NCBI GenBank assembly: GCA_006218065.1
Contig: VBWE01000025.1
Coordinates: 47,063 to 111,062 of the forward strand
DNA: 64,000 bases
Direction: 5' to 3'
Origin: Bacteroidota bacterium
GTDB lineage: Bacteria; Bacteroidota; Bacteroidia; Palsa-965
The notes beneath the pieces were generated by a model. The model was not told where the DNA came from. It saw nothing but the letters and a program-made list of their open reading frames with translations, and did no database searches. The translations under genes were made by a program, and so were the position numbers. Below, one piece after another: positions 1 to 7,482 of the stretch (the first letter of the stretch is position 1; the number at the start of each line of letters is the position of its first letter).

Positions 1-937
1 CGCTGAAGTAAACGGTTTGGCCGGTATTTCCCGTGATTGAGATCGCACCCGTTGCACCGGTTGCACCAGTGGCGCCTGTGGCACCGTTCGCACCATTTGC
101 CCCGGTCGGGCCGGTTGCGCCGTTGGCTCCATTTGCTCCGGTTGCGCCCGTTGCACCATTCGTTCCGTTTGTTCCATTAGCACCGGTTGCACCTGTTACG
201 CCGGGAGCGCCGTTGGCTCCGGTTGCGCCCGTTGCACCATTCGTTCCGTTTGTTCCATTCGCACCGGTTGCGCCTGTTGCGCCGTTGGCGCCGTTGGCTC
301 CATTTGCTCCGGTAGCTCCCGTTGCACCATTCGTTCCGTTTGTTCCATTAGCGCCGGTTGCACCTGTTGCGCCGTTCGCTCCGTTCAAACCTGCGGGGCC
401 TGTGGGACCTGCAACGCCGGCGGAACCAGTCGGGCCGGTTGCACCGTTTGTTCCTGCGGGTCCCGTAGGACCTGCAACGCCGGCGGAACCGGTAGCGCCT
501 GTTGCACCTGCCGCACCGGTGGGACCTGTGGGACCAGCAGGTGAATTACCTGCATACAAAGCATACGGTACGGAAATCAATTCGGATGCGCCGGCCGCAG
601 TATAGCTTGTTCCGCCGGTGGGATCCATTTCCACTTCGAGGAAATGCGAATTCGTTCCCCAGCTGATTGAGCTGAATGTTCCGCTCACCGGTGTGCCACG
701 TCCGAGCTGTACTGCGTACAATCCAAACTGGTTCGTGGTGGCGGAAAAGGTTTCCTGGTAAACGATAGGTCCGCCGGATGATCCGCTGTGAATCGTCATG
801 CGCAGACCGAGCGCCTGGCTCAGCAAAGGATTACCGCTCAGATCGCGGGCTACGCCTTGATAGTTTACAGCCTGCGGCGCCTGGGCGGCAAGGTTCAACG
901 TGAACAGGACGAACAAAGCAAACAGTATGCGTTTCAT
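1..937 (-). CDS. Collagen-like repeat protein, C-terminus outside window
   Basis: Reading the minus strand from the ATG at 937 gives a signal peptide ([20 protein letters not shown]), then a short domain beginning [12 protein letters not shown]. That opening is common in Bacteroidota proteins with tail-fibre or S74 architecture. The stretch ending [10 protein letters not shown] leads into a long run of Gly-X-Y triplets (GPTG, GATG, GTNG, GSAG types) from about residue 130 to the window edge. The triplets indicate a collagen-like triple-helical stalk on an exported surface fibre. No stop codon is reached before base 1, so the C-terminal domain is unknown. The downstream part of the repeat is almost periodic at the DNA level and may be assembly-sensitive. 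The T9SS cargo gene lies 24 bp upstream on the same strand. Confidence 0.85.
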   Translation of the reverse strand, partial: MKRILFALFVLFTLNLAAQAPQAVNYQGVARDLSGNPLLSQALGLRMTIHSGSSGGPIVYQETFSATTNQFGLYAVQLGRGTPVSGTFSSISWGTNSHFLEVEMDPTGGTSYTAAGASELISVPYALYAGNSPAGPTGPTGAAGATGATGSAGVAGPTGPAGTNGATGPTGSAGVAGPTGPAGLNGANGATGATGANGTNGTNGATGATGANGANGANGATGATGANGTNGTNGATGATGANGAPGVTGATGANGTNGTNGATGATGANGANGATGPTGANGANGATGATGATGATGAISITGNTGQTVYFS

Positions 938-961
938 ATTTCGCGTTTGTTGGTGAGGGAA

Positions 962-1468
962 TTATTTAACTAAACTGATCCGGGTTGTGGTCTGTGTATT
1001 CTTTCCTGCGGAAGTCATCGTGCAGCGCAGAAAATACGCGCCGCTTTCGTAAGCCGATAAATCCAGTTGTTTATTCTGCGCTCCGCTGAACTCCGCAATT
1101 TGTCCGGCCAGAATGTTTTGACCGAGCAGGTTGAACAGTTCGTATTGCACGGTCGTGTTCGCCGTAAAATTCATCGCGATGGTCAGCATACCGGGATTCG
1201 GATTCGGATAGCAGTTCAACGATCCGTTCAGCGATCCGCTGATCACCGCCGTTGGTCCGTATTCCGGCTGCTGGAAACCCTGCGTCAGGATAAAAGATCC
1301 CGGCTGGTACGTTTCCACCAGGGCCATTTCACCGATGGTCATGGAATTGGTAAAACCCGCACCGATGAAATAATCGCCGCCGGAAGCGATCACGAACGGC
1401 GTGGATTGCTGCGCTGTCCCGGTAAAACCGGCCAAACAGAACGGGAAGAGGAAAAGTAATTGTTTCAT
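962..1468 (-). CDS. Small exported protein with T9SS type A sorting domain
   Basis: About 168 aa from the preferred start MKQLLFLFPFCLAGF, a clear signal peptide; an ATG seven codons upstream gives a less natural N-terminus. A short middle domain contains SGGDYFIGAGF and TIGEMALVET, seen in Bacteroidota proteins that are little more than a signal peptide plus a sorting tail. The C-terminal 75 residues match the T9SS type A domain: the CYPNPNPG motif, the LFNLLGQ strand, the LDLSAYESGAYFL strand and a final basic ISLVK. It is probably carried across the outer membrane by T9SS and may be anchored to the surface. It ends 24 bp before the collagen-like gene, so the two are probably cotranscribed. 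Confidence 0.8.
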   Translation of the reverse strand: MKQLLFLFPFCLAGFTGTAQQSTPFVIASGGDYFIGAGFTNSMTIGEMALVETYQPGSFILTQGFQQPEYGPTAVISGSLNGSLNCYPNPNPGMLTIAMNFTANTTVQYELFNLLGQNILAGQIAEFSGAQNKQLDLSAYESGAYFLRCTMTSAGKNTQTTTRISLVK

Positions 1469-1992
1469 TTTAACCGGTTTACAAAACAAATATATTATAA
1501 AGCCGCCTGCCGGAGAGTTGCTCGTCTCTTACGTGCAAGATTTAGGAAGGTTTATCCTCCCGGCTGAATTGTACAGGAAGAAATCGGTTTTATCCTTTTC
1601 CTTCTTTTCCGGGCACGATTACCCGGGAAAGCGGCAGTACATGCGTTTGAAATACTTCGCCGCGTTTTCTTTTAAAAGGTCCAAAAATTCACCGCAGGCG
1701 CTGAGATGCAGAGTCAGTCCACCTGCTTCTGCCGCAGAGCATTCGCATATTTCTCACAGAACAGGCTGTAAAATCAAGTCTCCGGGAGATCCGGCCGAAA
1801 AAAAAGAGAAAAGTCCAAACAGTTTTTGCCGGTAAATCATATTTACAATCTGTTCATCGGATAAATCCTGCTGTTCGTGGATTAGTTTGAAAAAAGTATA
1901 GAAAAACTCGTTTTTGTTCGAACTTTTCGTTATATCTTTAACCTACCAAAAATTCTCCCGAACAAACAACGAACGAATAATCTTTATTTAAC
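1469..1992. other. Divergent intergenic region with no convincing gene
   Basis: This 524-bp gap lies between the divergent T9SS cargo gene and recQ. Open frames across it have no recognisable protein character. Around 1690-1760 it contains fragments such as CACCGCAGGCGCTGAGATGCAGAG, shortened here to its key words CGCTGAGATGCAGAG, which resemble degenerate intergenic repeats seen in many Bacteroidota genomes. Near recQ, TATCTTTA at 1933-1940 resembles the TAnnTTTG -7 element, with a TTTG at 1913-1916 and a 16-nt spacer, slightly short for the consensus. Confidence 0.45.
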
Positions 1993-4203
1993 ATGTTGGA
2001 AGTTGAAAGCCTCTCCCTTTCGGACTGCTTGCACAAATTTTTCGGTTTCGATACTTTCAAAGGTCCGCAGGAAGCTATAATCAACAGTGTGCTCGAAGGC
2101 AAGGACACCTTTGTTATCATGCCCACCGGCGGCGGCAAATCGCTTTGCTACCAGTTACCGGCGCTCATGAGCGAAGGCACTGCGATTATCGTTTCACCGC
2201 TCATCGCCCTGATGAAAAACCAGGTGGATGCGATCCGCAATTTCGGAACCGACGACGGTATCGCGCATTTCCTGAATTCGTCGCTGACGAAAGCGGAGAT
2301 CGCGCAGGTGAAAAAGGACATTTCATCCGGCAAAACGAAACTGCTTTACGTCGCTCCCGAATCACTGACCAAAGAAGATAACGTCAGCTTTCTGCGCGAT
2401 ATCAAAATTTCGTTCGTCGCGATCGATGAAGCGCATTGCATTTCGGAATGGGGTCACGATTTCCGTCCCGAGTACCGCCGCCTGCGTACCATCATCGACG
2501 CCATCGGCAAAGTGCCCATCATCGCACTGACCGCCACTGCAACGCCCAAAGTACAGCAGGACATCCTGAAGAACCTGGGCATGACCGAAGCGACGTCTTT
2601 CAAATCATCCTTCAACCGTCCCAATCTTTACTACGATATCCGCCCGAAGCAGAATGTCGTTAAAGAGATCATCAAATACATCAAGAAACTGCAGGGCAAA
2701 TCGGGCATCGTGTATTGCCTGAGCCGTAAAAAAGTGGAAGAACTTGCCGAAACATTAAAAGTAAACGGCATCAAGGCGCTTCCGTACCACGCCGGGCTCG
2801 ACGCCACCACGCGCGCAGAAACGCAGGATAAATTCCTGATGGAAGATATCGACGTGATCGTGGCCACCATCGCTTTCGGTATGGGTATCGACAAACCGGA
2901 CGTACGTTTCGTCATTCACCACGATATTCCGAAATCGCTCGAAGGCTATTACCAGGAAACCGGTCGTGCCGGGCGCGACGGCGGCGAAGGGAACTGCGTT
3001 ACGTTTTACAGCTACGACGATATCAAGAAGCTGGAAAAATTCATGAAAGGCAAACCGGTCGCCGAACAGGAAATCGGGAAACAACTGCTCGTGGAAACCG
3101 TAGCGTATGCCGAATCGTCCAACTGCCGCCGCAAAGTCCTGCTGAACTATTTCGGCGAACATTATAAAGAAGACAACTGCGGCAGCTGCGACAACTGCAA
3201 GTACCCGAAAACGAAAACCGACGGTACGGATGATATCGGGATGATTCTCGAAACGGTGACCGACGTAAAAGAAAAATTCAAAGCCAAGCATATCGTCCAG
3301 ATCCTGCAGGGCATTGTAACTGCTACGGTAAAATCATACAAGCACGACGAGCTCGACGCATTCGGAAAAGGAAACGACGCCGGCAAGGACGAGAAATACT
3401 GGAACGCCGTAATCCGCACCGCGATGGTGGAAGGACTGCTGCTGAAAGATATCGAGAACTACGGCCTGCTGAAACTGAGCAACGCCGGCAAAGCGTTTCT
3501 CGACAAACCTTTCCAGATCATGGTTGCGCGCGACCGCGACTTTGAAGAAACGGAAAGCGACGACGACGAAATCATTACCGCAGGCAGCGGAGGTCAGCGC
3601 GGGGGCGGAGCCGATGAAGCCCTGTTCACGCTGCTGAAAGACCTCTGCCGCAGCATCGCGCGCCAGAAAAATCTTCCGCCTTACGTGGTTTTCCAGGAAA
3701 CATCGCTTGAAGAAATGGCGGTGCAGTATCCCACCACGATGGAAGAGATGATGCACATCACCGGTGTGGGCTCGGGCAAAGCGGCCCGCTACGGTAAACC
3801 GTTCCTCGACCTGATCTGCAAATACGTAGAAGATAACGAGATCGAGCGCGCGCAGGACATGGTGGTGAAATCCATCGTGAACAAGTCCGGGCTGAAAGTA
3901 CATATCATCCAGAGCATCGACCGCCGCCTCAACCTGGTGGACGTAGCCGAAGCCAAGGGACTGAAAGTAGAAGATGTGATCACCGAGATCGAAACGATCG
4001 TGAACTCGGGCACCAAAGTGAACATCAACTACTACATCGACGAAGTGATGGACCGCGACAAGCAGGAAGAAGTGTACGAATACTTCCGCGAAGCGGAATC
4101 GGATTCGGTTGAAGGCGCTTTGGCCGAACTCGGTGAAGCGGATTATTCGGAAGAGGAGATCCGGCTGATGCGGATCAAGTTTATTTCGGAGTTTGGGAAT
4201 TGA
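1993..4203 (+). CDS. recQ: ATP-dependent DNA helicase RecQ
   Basis: This 736-aa SF2 3'-5' DNA helicase acts in recombination and stalled-fork repair. Walker A is PTGGGKS near residues 44-50 and the DEAH box is IDEAHCISEWGHDFRPEYR near 143. Helicase motif VI is QETGRAGRDG. The RQC zinc site is the Cys set CRRKVLLNYFG...NCGSCDNC near 377-403, followed by a winged helix. An HRDC domain follows at about 541-616 (LPPYVVFQETSLEEMA, ITGVGSGKAARYG). A C-terminal helix-turn-helix extension from about 640 is normal for Bacteroidota RecQ. Length and domain order are complete. The gene is monocistronic, has a possible TAnnTTTG-type promoter ending about 50 bp upstream, and ends in a strong hairpin terminator. 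Confidence 0.97.
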   Translation: MLEVESLSLSDCLHKFFGFDTFKGPQEAIINSVLEGKDTFVIMPTGGGKSLCYQLPALMSEGTAIIVSPLIALMKNQVDAIRNFGTDDGIAHFLNSSLTKAEIAQVKKDISSGKTKLLYVAPESLTKEDNVSFLRDIKISFVAIDEAHCISEWGHDFRPEYRRLRTIIDAIGKVPIIALTATATPKVQQDILKNLGMTEATSFKSSFNRPNLYYDIRPKQNVVKEIIKYIKKLQGKSGIVYCLSRKKVEELAETLKVNGIKALPYHAGLDATTRAETQDKFLMEDIDVIVATIAFGMGIDKPDVRFVIHHDIPKSLEGYYQETGRAGRDGGEGNCVTFYSYDDIKKLEKFMKGKPVAEQEIGKQLLVETVAYAESSNCRRKVLLNYFGEHYKEDNCGSCDNCKYPKTKTDGTDDIGMILETVTDVKEKFKAKHIVQILQGIVTATVKSYKHDELDAFGKGNDAGKDEKYWNAVIRTAMVEGLLLKDIENYGLLKLSNAGKAFLDKPFQIMVARDRDFEETESDDDEIITAGSGGQRGGGADEALFTLLKDLCRSIARQKNLPPYVVFQETSLEEMAVQYPTTMEEMMHITGVGSGKAARYGKPFLDLICKYVEDNEIERAQDMVVKSIVNKSGLKVHIIQSIDRRLNLVDVAEAKGLKVEDVITEIETIVNSGTKVNINYYIDEVMDRDKQEEVYEYFREAESDSVEGALAELGEADYSEEEIRLMRIKFISEFGN

Positions 4204-4222
4204 CACACAACTGGACAAACAG

Positions 4223-4260
4223 AAAAAATCCCCTTTGCTTCAACGCGGAGGGGATTTTTT
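4223..4260. terminator. Strong rho-independent terminator after recQ
   Basis: A perfect 12-bp stem: AAAAAATCCCCT at 4223-4234 pairs with AGGGGATTTTTT at 4249-4260 around a 14-nt loop. Six A on one side and six T on the other make it functional in both directions. It can end recQ on the plus strand and the converging island gene on the minus strand. Confidence 0.9.
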
Positions 4261-4295
4261 AATTCAAGGGGCACAGCGATGGCCTGCTTCGTTTT

Positions 4296-5624
4296 TCAGC
4301 CACCTTTGAGTTTTGAGGCGACCGGGCGTTTTACCATCATACTGATTCCGGGAAAGCTATTTTCCATTGTGCGCATGTGAGGGTCGTTTATGCTCAACCG
4401 GGGAAGATCTTCATTTGTAAGCGGAGGGGCATAAATGTTCGGAATTTCAATTTTTTTTCCCAGTCTTTCGACAACAGCGCTTTGCTCACCTGTAAACTCT
4501 ACTTTAAATAAGCCCATGTTATACTGAAGTATCCATGGATCTATCTCGAAAAAGGCACAGGAAGCCATAATCGCCTGCTTATTCTTATCAAATCCTGACC
4601 ATGTTTCCACACCTCCTTTATATCCAGCAACCAAACTGGCTAACATAGTTTCATACGTCTTATTTTCCAGGCCAAAACCGCTGAACATCGCATTCTTTTT
4701 CTCAACCGGCTTATTTTCATCCGTTTTATATCCTTCGTAAACAGCATTTTCCCCGGTAAAAATACCTTGTGGCAACACGTATTGATAATACGGCACATTC
4801 ACGAAGTATACCCAATCACCAGGGATGAGGTCTTCGAACTTGTCTATTTTCACAACCTCCATTATTCCCTGTTCAAGGAGTTGCCCGCCGTCGTCTTTAT
4901 AAAAACCGGTTTCCGAAATTTCCAGCGCTTCAGAATTATTGAATCGCTTATTGAATTCTTCCGGTCCTAATATATCGAGCAATGATTTATATACATTAGA
5001 CGTAAGCATCGTATCGCACTCAAGGAGTGTACCGGATTTAAAAATATTTTTTACCGCATCCGAAGCAGTACCGGTTCCTGTTGGTTTAAACTCTTTTTCG
5101 TAAGGCGTTCGTTGCCAATAGGTTTTATCAATAAACATTTCTTTATCCTGATCGCTCACATCGTTTGAGCCATACTCGCAACCGCGGTCAGATGACATGC
5201 GTGCATTCATGATTAATGCTGTACGGAAAAGGGTTTCTGTTTTCAGCAACTCCTCGTCCGCAAGATAATACGCGGGATTTGCATCCAGCATCTGGTTAAA
5301 GACCCGCAGGAGTTCATCCTGATAATCGTCAGCCTCTTTTTTCGTCATGGTCGAGCCAGGCGACTTGTATCGTTTCAGTTCTTTACGTATGCTCTTAAGC
5401 ATCGTCTGAATTTCCCCGGCTTTAGCATCCAGCTTCGCCTGGTCAGTCTTATAATCATCGAGCGTACCGAGATAGGCTTTAATTTTCTTTAGTTCTTCCT
5501 CTTTAATTCCGCCGCCTAACGGGTTATTGGAAAAAGCGTGCGATTCTTTCCCGGTTATTTCAAAATCTTCATCTTCTTCGAAAGAAGCCTGTGGCCTCGA
5601 TTCGCGTTGCATAAATTGGCTCAT
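4296..5624 (-). CDS. Leader-bearing protein with Tgl-type transglutaminase-like domain (effector candidate)
   Basis: 442 aa. The N-terminus, MSQFMQRESRPQASFEE then DEDFEI, is nearly identical to that of the unrelated gene at 6531-7313. Residues 40-115 are charged and probably helical. From about 168 the sequence follows the plan of Bacillus Tgl (protein-glutamine gamma-glutamyltransferase): YWQRTP, then ECDTMLTSNVYKSLLD with the Glu202-Cys203 pair at the Tgl Glu-Cys position, PGDWVYFVN at 268-276, and TGENAVYEG at 290-298. The strand that carries the catalytic His in Tgl (YFAHGLG) reads MFSGFGLE at 313-320, with no His. The domain may be inactive, use another residue, or have changed chemistry. 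There is no signal peptide, so export would need a dedicated route. The Tgl assignment is by remembered family sequence and was not searched. Confidence 0.6.
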   Translation of the reverse strand: MSQFMQRESRPQASFEEDEDFEITGKESHAFSNNPLGGGIKEEELKKIKAYLGTLDDYKTDQAKLDAKAGEIQTMLKSIRKELKRYKSPGSTMTKKEADDYQDELLRVFNQMLDANPAYYLADEELLKTETLFRTALIMNARMSSDRGCEYGSNDVSDQDKEMFIDKTYWQRTPYEKEFKPTGTGTASDAVKNIFKSGTLLECDTMLTSNVYKSLLDILGPEEFNKRFNNSEALEISETGFYKDDGGQLLEQGIMEVVKIDKFEDLIPGDWVYFVNVPYYQYVLPQGIFTGENAVYEGYKTDENKPVEKKNAMFSGFGLENKTYETMLASLVAGYKGGVETWSGFDKNKQAIMASCAFFEIDPWILQYNMGLFKVEFTGEQSAVVERLGKKIEIPNIYAPPLTNEDLPRLSINDPHMRTMENSFPGISMMVKRPVASKLKGG

Positions 5625-5689
5625 GGTGGATTAGTTATAAATTAATAAAGGAGTTATTTGCCTGCCTAATTTAGTCTTTTGCAAGGCGA
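5557..5689. repeat. 133-bp leader cassette, copy 1
   Basis: This segment matches 7246-7378 with 4 mismatches over 133 bp and no gaps. It covers the first 22 or so codons of the gene at 4296-5624 plus 65 bp of upstream DNA. Similarity stops abruptly at both edges. Three mismatches lie in the coding part and one just upstream of the ATG. Confidence 0.95.
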
Positions 5690-5720
5690 ATAAATATCAA
5701 GCCTGCTCATCCTGAAAATA

Positions 5721-6518
5721 TTATAAAGTCTTTTTGCTGATCAGCGCTCCTTTCGAATCATATGTATTGATATGCGTTAACTTTCCTTTGTCATCGTAAA
5801 ATTTCCATTTCCCAATTCGAATTCCCCGATTATCCCGGCAGTTATCGTCAAAAGGACAGCGATACTCAGTCGGGTTGGCGGGCAGTTTTTCGGAGTACGT
5901 ACCTTCCAATCTGGTTTTTCCATTTTCATAATAGCCTTTGCAGGGACCAATATATACCCAATCCCGGGGTTGTTTAACGGGATTATGTCTCCATATTTTA
6001 CACGCTCTGATGATCTGGCCATTCTGATAGTAACTTTTGGAATACTGATAGACAGAATCCTGGAAAAATTCTTCTTTCAGTTGGCCATTCTCATAATACT
6101 CAACGGAATACTTTCCCTGGTTTTCAATATTGTGAATACGACCATTTTTGAAGAAACTTTGCTGATAGTATGGTCCTTCTCCATCTATACCCCAACCGGC
6201 AAGTTCCCCGGATTCATACCAGGCAATGCCTATTCTTATCCGTTTATTATCAGCAGTCTCAACTCTCACTTTTTCTGATTTTTTTTTTCCGCTTTTATAG
6301 TACTCAACTACCTTGCTGCTGGACTTGTTTTTTTTCTCCAGATCACTTTTGGTGTACATAAATATCCTCGTAAACCCGAGTGAATCGGCGCTAATGGTAT
6401 CGAACCTGACATAATGATTTGTATCCCTGAACATGCCCAAGTAATTGAGTTCAAGAAACTGAGACTGTGCGTTTGCCTGGAGCGATAATATCAGTGCTAC
6501 TGAAAATAAAAGTCGCAT
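5721..6518 (-). CDS. Exported MORN-2/YwqK-like repeat protein (possible immunity protein)
   Basis: 265 aa beginning with a signal peptide (MRLLFSVALILSLQANAQ), so it enters the periplasm or outer membrane. The body consists of MORN-2-type repeats of the form YYxNGQLKxE: VEYYKSGKKKSEKV, AWYESGELAGW, YYENGQLKEEF, SYYQNGQIIRA, YYENGKTRLEG, KFYDDKGKLTH. Such repeats define the YwqK-like family often annotated as toxin-antitoxin antitoxins, though many members have no proven toxin partner. It starts 12 bp after the stop of the leader-bearing gene at 6531-7313 and is therefore probably cotranscribed with it. The location between two genes that share a leader suggests protection against one of them. 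That role is inference. Confidence 0.7.
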   Translation of the reverse strand: MRLLFSVALILSLQANAQSQFLELNYLGMFRDTNHYVRFDTISADSLGFTRIFMYTKSDLEKKNKSSSKVVEYYKSGKKKSEKVRVETADNKRIRIGIAWYESGELAGWGIDGEGPYYQQSFFKNGRIHNIENQGKYSVEYYENGQLKEEFFQDSVYQYSKSYYQNGQIIRACKIWRHNPVKQPRDWVYIGPCKGYYENGKTRLEGTYSEKLPANPTEYRCPFDDNCRDNRGIRIGKWKFYDDKGKLTHINTYDSKGALISKKTL

Positions 6519-6530
6519 AGTTGATTTGAT

Positions 6531-7313
6531 TTAACGGAATACCCAACCTGAGTATGTTACGCTGGTTAATATGTTTATGGTTTTATCAGCGTTCTTCAAG
6601 AGTGTATTTATACGGTCTGCCGGGAATCTCCCGTTATTTTCTTCAATTTGAGCAGGAGTCAGAAGAACAGGCACGACCATTATGGCAGGATAAAGTGTTC
6701 TTAAACTTGCTGCAATATCGTTAACAGCAGTCAAGGTGTCGGGGTTGGCGTTATTGCCAATTACTTCTACAGAAATCGATCCGAATGCGGCGGCTACAAC
6801 AGCTCCGCCTCCTGTTGTAATTGCATCCATAACCGGCCTCCTGGCATTCCCTCTCGCTGAAGACATGGAATTGATCGAATTTATTCTTTCTGAGAAAACG
6901 AATCTTTGGTTTGTTTGATACCCCGGAACAGACCAATAACCGCCCCTGGCTTTTCCATCGTAAGAGCTGTCGATAAGATTTGAATCATATAAAAGAAGAG
7001 AAGGAGCGGTTTTGTCATCGGGCATGTAATACATTTCTCCATCAATACTTTTGTGAAAATCACCTTGTTCTAATACAAATTCTCGATTCCCTCCTTGTAG
7101 TTCAGTTAAACTTGCAAGCCTAAGCCCCGGATAACGCTGAACATACAAATTTTTGTTCGCAACAATATCTGTAGCGCCTAAAAAATTAGGCACGATAGTT
7201 TCTGCAGGTTCAGTAGTAAGCGATTCTTCGGCAAACTTGTTTTGTATTTCAAAATCCTCCTCTTCTTCGAAAGAAACCTGTGGCCTCGATTCGCGTTGCA
7301 TAAATTGGCTCAT
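6531..7313 (-). CDS. Leader-bearing protein of unknown function (effector candidate)
   Basis: 260 aa beginning MSQFMQRESRPQVSFEE then EEDFEI, the same leader as the gene at 4296-5624. After residue 22 the two proteins show no similarity. The rest contains a short acidic linker, a segment with WSVPGYQTNQRFVFSERI, a Gly/Ala-rich stretch TTGGGAVVAAAFGSISVEVIG near 168-190, and a hydrophobic MVVPVLLTP near 215. There is no signal peptide and no motif I recognise. Base composition is AT-richer than recQ. It is the first gene of a probable two-gene unit with the MORN protein 12 bp downstream. A modular leader with variable bodies suggests that the leader acts as a targeting or loading signal, which is not demonstrated here. 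Confidence 0.6.
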   Translation of the reverse strand: MSQFMQRESRPQVSFEEEEDFEIQNKFAEESLTTEPAETIVPNFLGATDIVANKNLYVQRYPGLRLASLTELQGGNREFVLEQGDFHKSIDGEMYYMPDDKTAPSLLLYDSNLIDSSYDGKARGGYWSVPGYQTNQRFVFSERINSINSMSSARGNARRPVMDAITTGGGAVVAAAFGSISVEVIGNNANPDTLTAVNDIAASLRTLYPAIMVVPVLLTPAQIEENNGRFPADRINTLLKNADKTINILTSVTYSGWVFR

Positions 7314-7378
7314 GGTGGGTTAGTTATAAATTAATAAAGGAGTTATTTGCCTGCCTAATTTAGTCTTTTGCAAGGCGA
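7246..7378. repeat. 133-bp leader cassette, copy 2
   Basis: Second copy of the segment at 5557-5689, 4 mismatches in 133 bp. It carries the start and upstream region of the gene at 6531-7313. Its outer edge at 7378 directly abuts the 19-bp direct repeat at 7379-7397. Confidence 0.95.
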
Positions 7379-7397
7379 TGACTCGAATCCCCAATTC
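7379..7397. repeat. 19-bp direct repeat, left copy
   Basis: TGACTCGAATCCCCAATTC, repeated with one change (TGACTCGCATCCCCAATTC) at 10422-10440. The pair brackets the fibre gene at 7483-10221 together with its terminator and promoter. Confidence 0.8.
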
Positions 7398-7424
7398 TTC
7401 TCCACCTATCTTTTCCTTCCAAAC

Positions 7425-7464
7425 AAAAAAGCCGGCAATCCGCCTGAAACGGATCACCGGCTTT
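7425..7464 (-). terminator. Rho-independent terminator of the S74 fibre gene
   Basis: Arms at 7428-7442 and 7450-7464 pair as AAAGCCGG + ATCCG with CGGAT + CCGGCTTT, interrupted by a 2x2 CA/CA internal mismatch, with a 7-nt loop. On the minus strand the stem is followed by six T (A run at 7425-7430 on plus). It starts 18 bp after the stop of the 912-aa gene. Confidence 0.85.
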
Positions 7465-7482
7465 GAAATGAAAACACTGTTG

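Noticed and set aside
33-605. Plus-strand open frame of Pro-Val-Ala repeats
   Set aside because: It is the antisense shadow of the collagen-like Gly-X-Y gene read from 937 on the minus strand, which has a signal peptide and domain sequence.
1401-1835. 144-aa plus-strand open frame in the gap before recQ
   Set aside because: Composition is not protein-like and it overlaps the T9SS cargo gene on the other strand.
3334-4218. 294-aa minus-strand open frame at the end of recQ
   Set aside because: Antisense to the HRDC and C-terminal region of RecQ; low-quality composition.
7370-7400. T-loop-like GATTCGAGTC on the minus strand suggesting a tRNA 3' end
   Set aside because: No acceptor, D or anticodon arm around it; the word is part of the 19-bp direct repeat.
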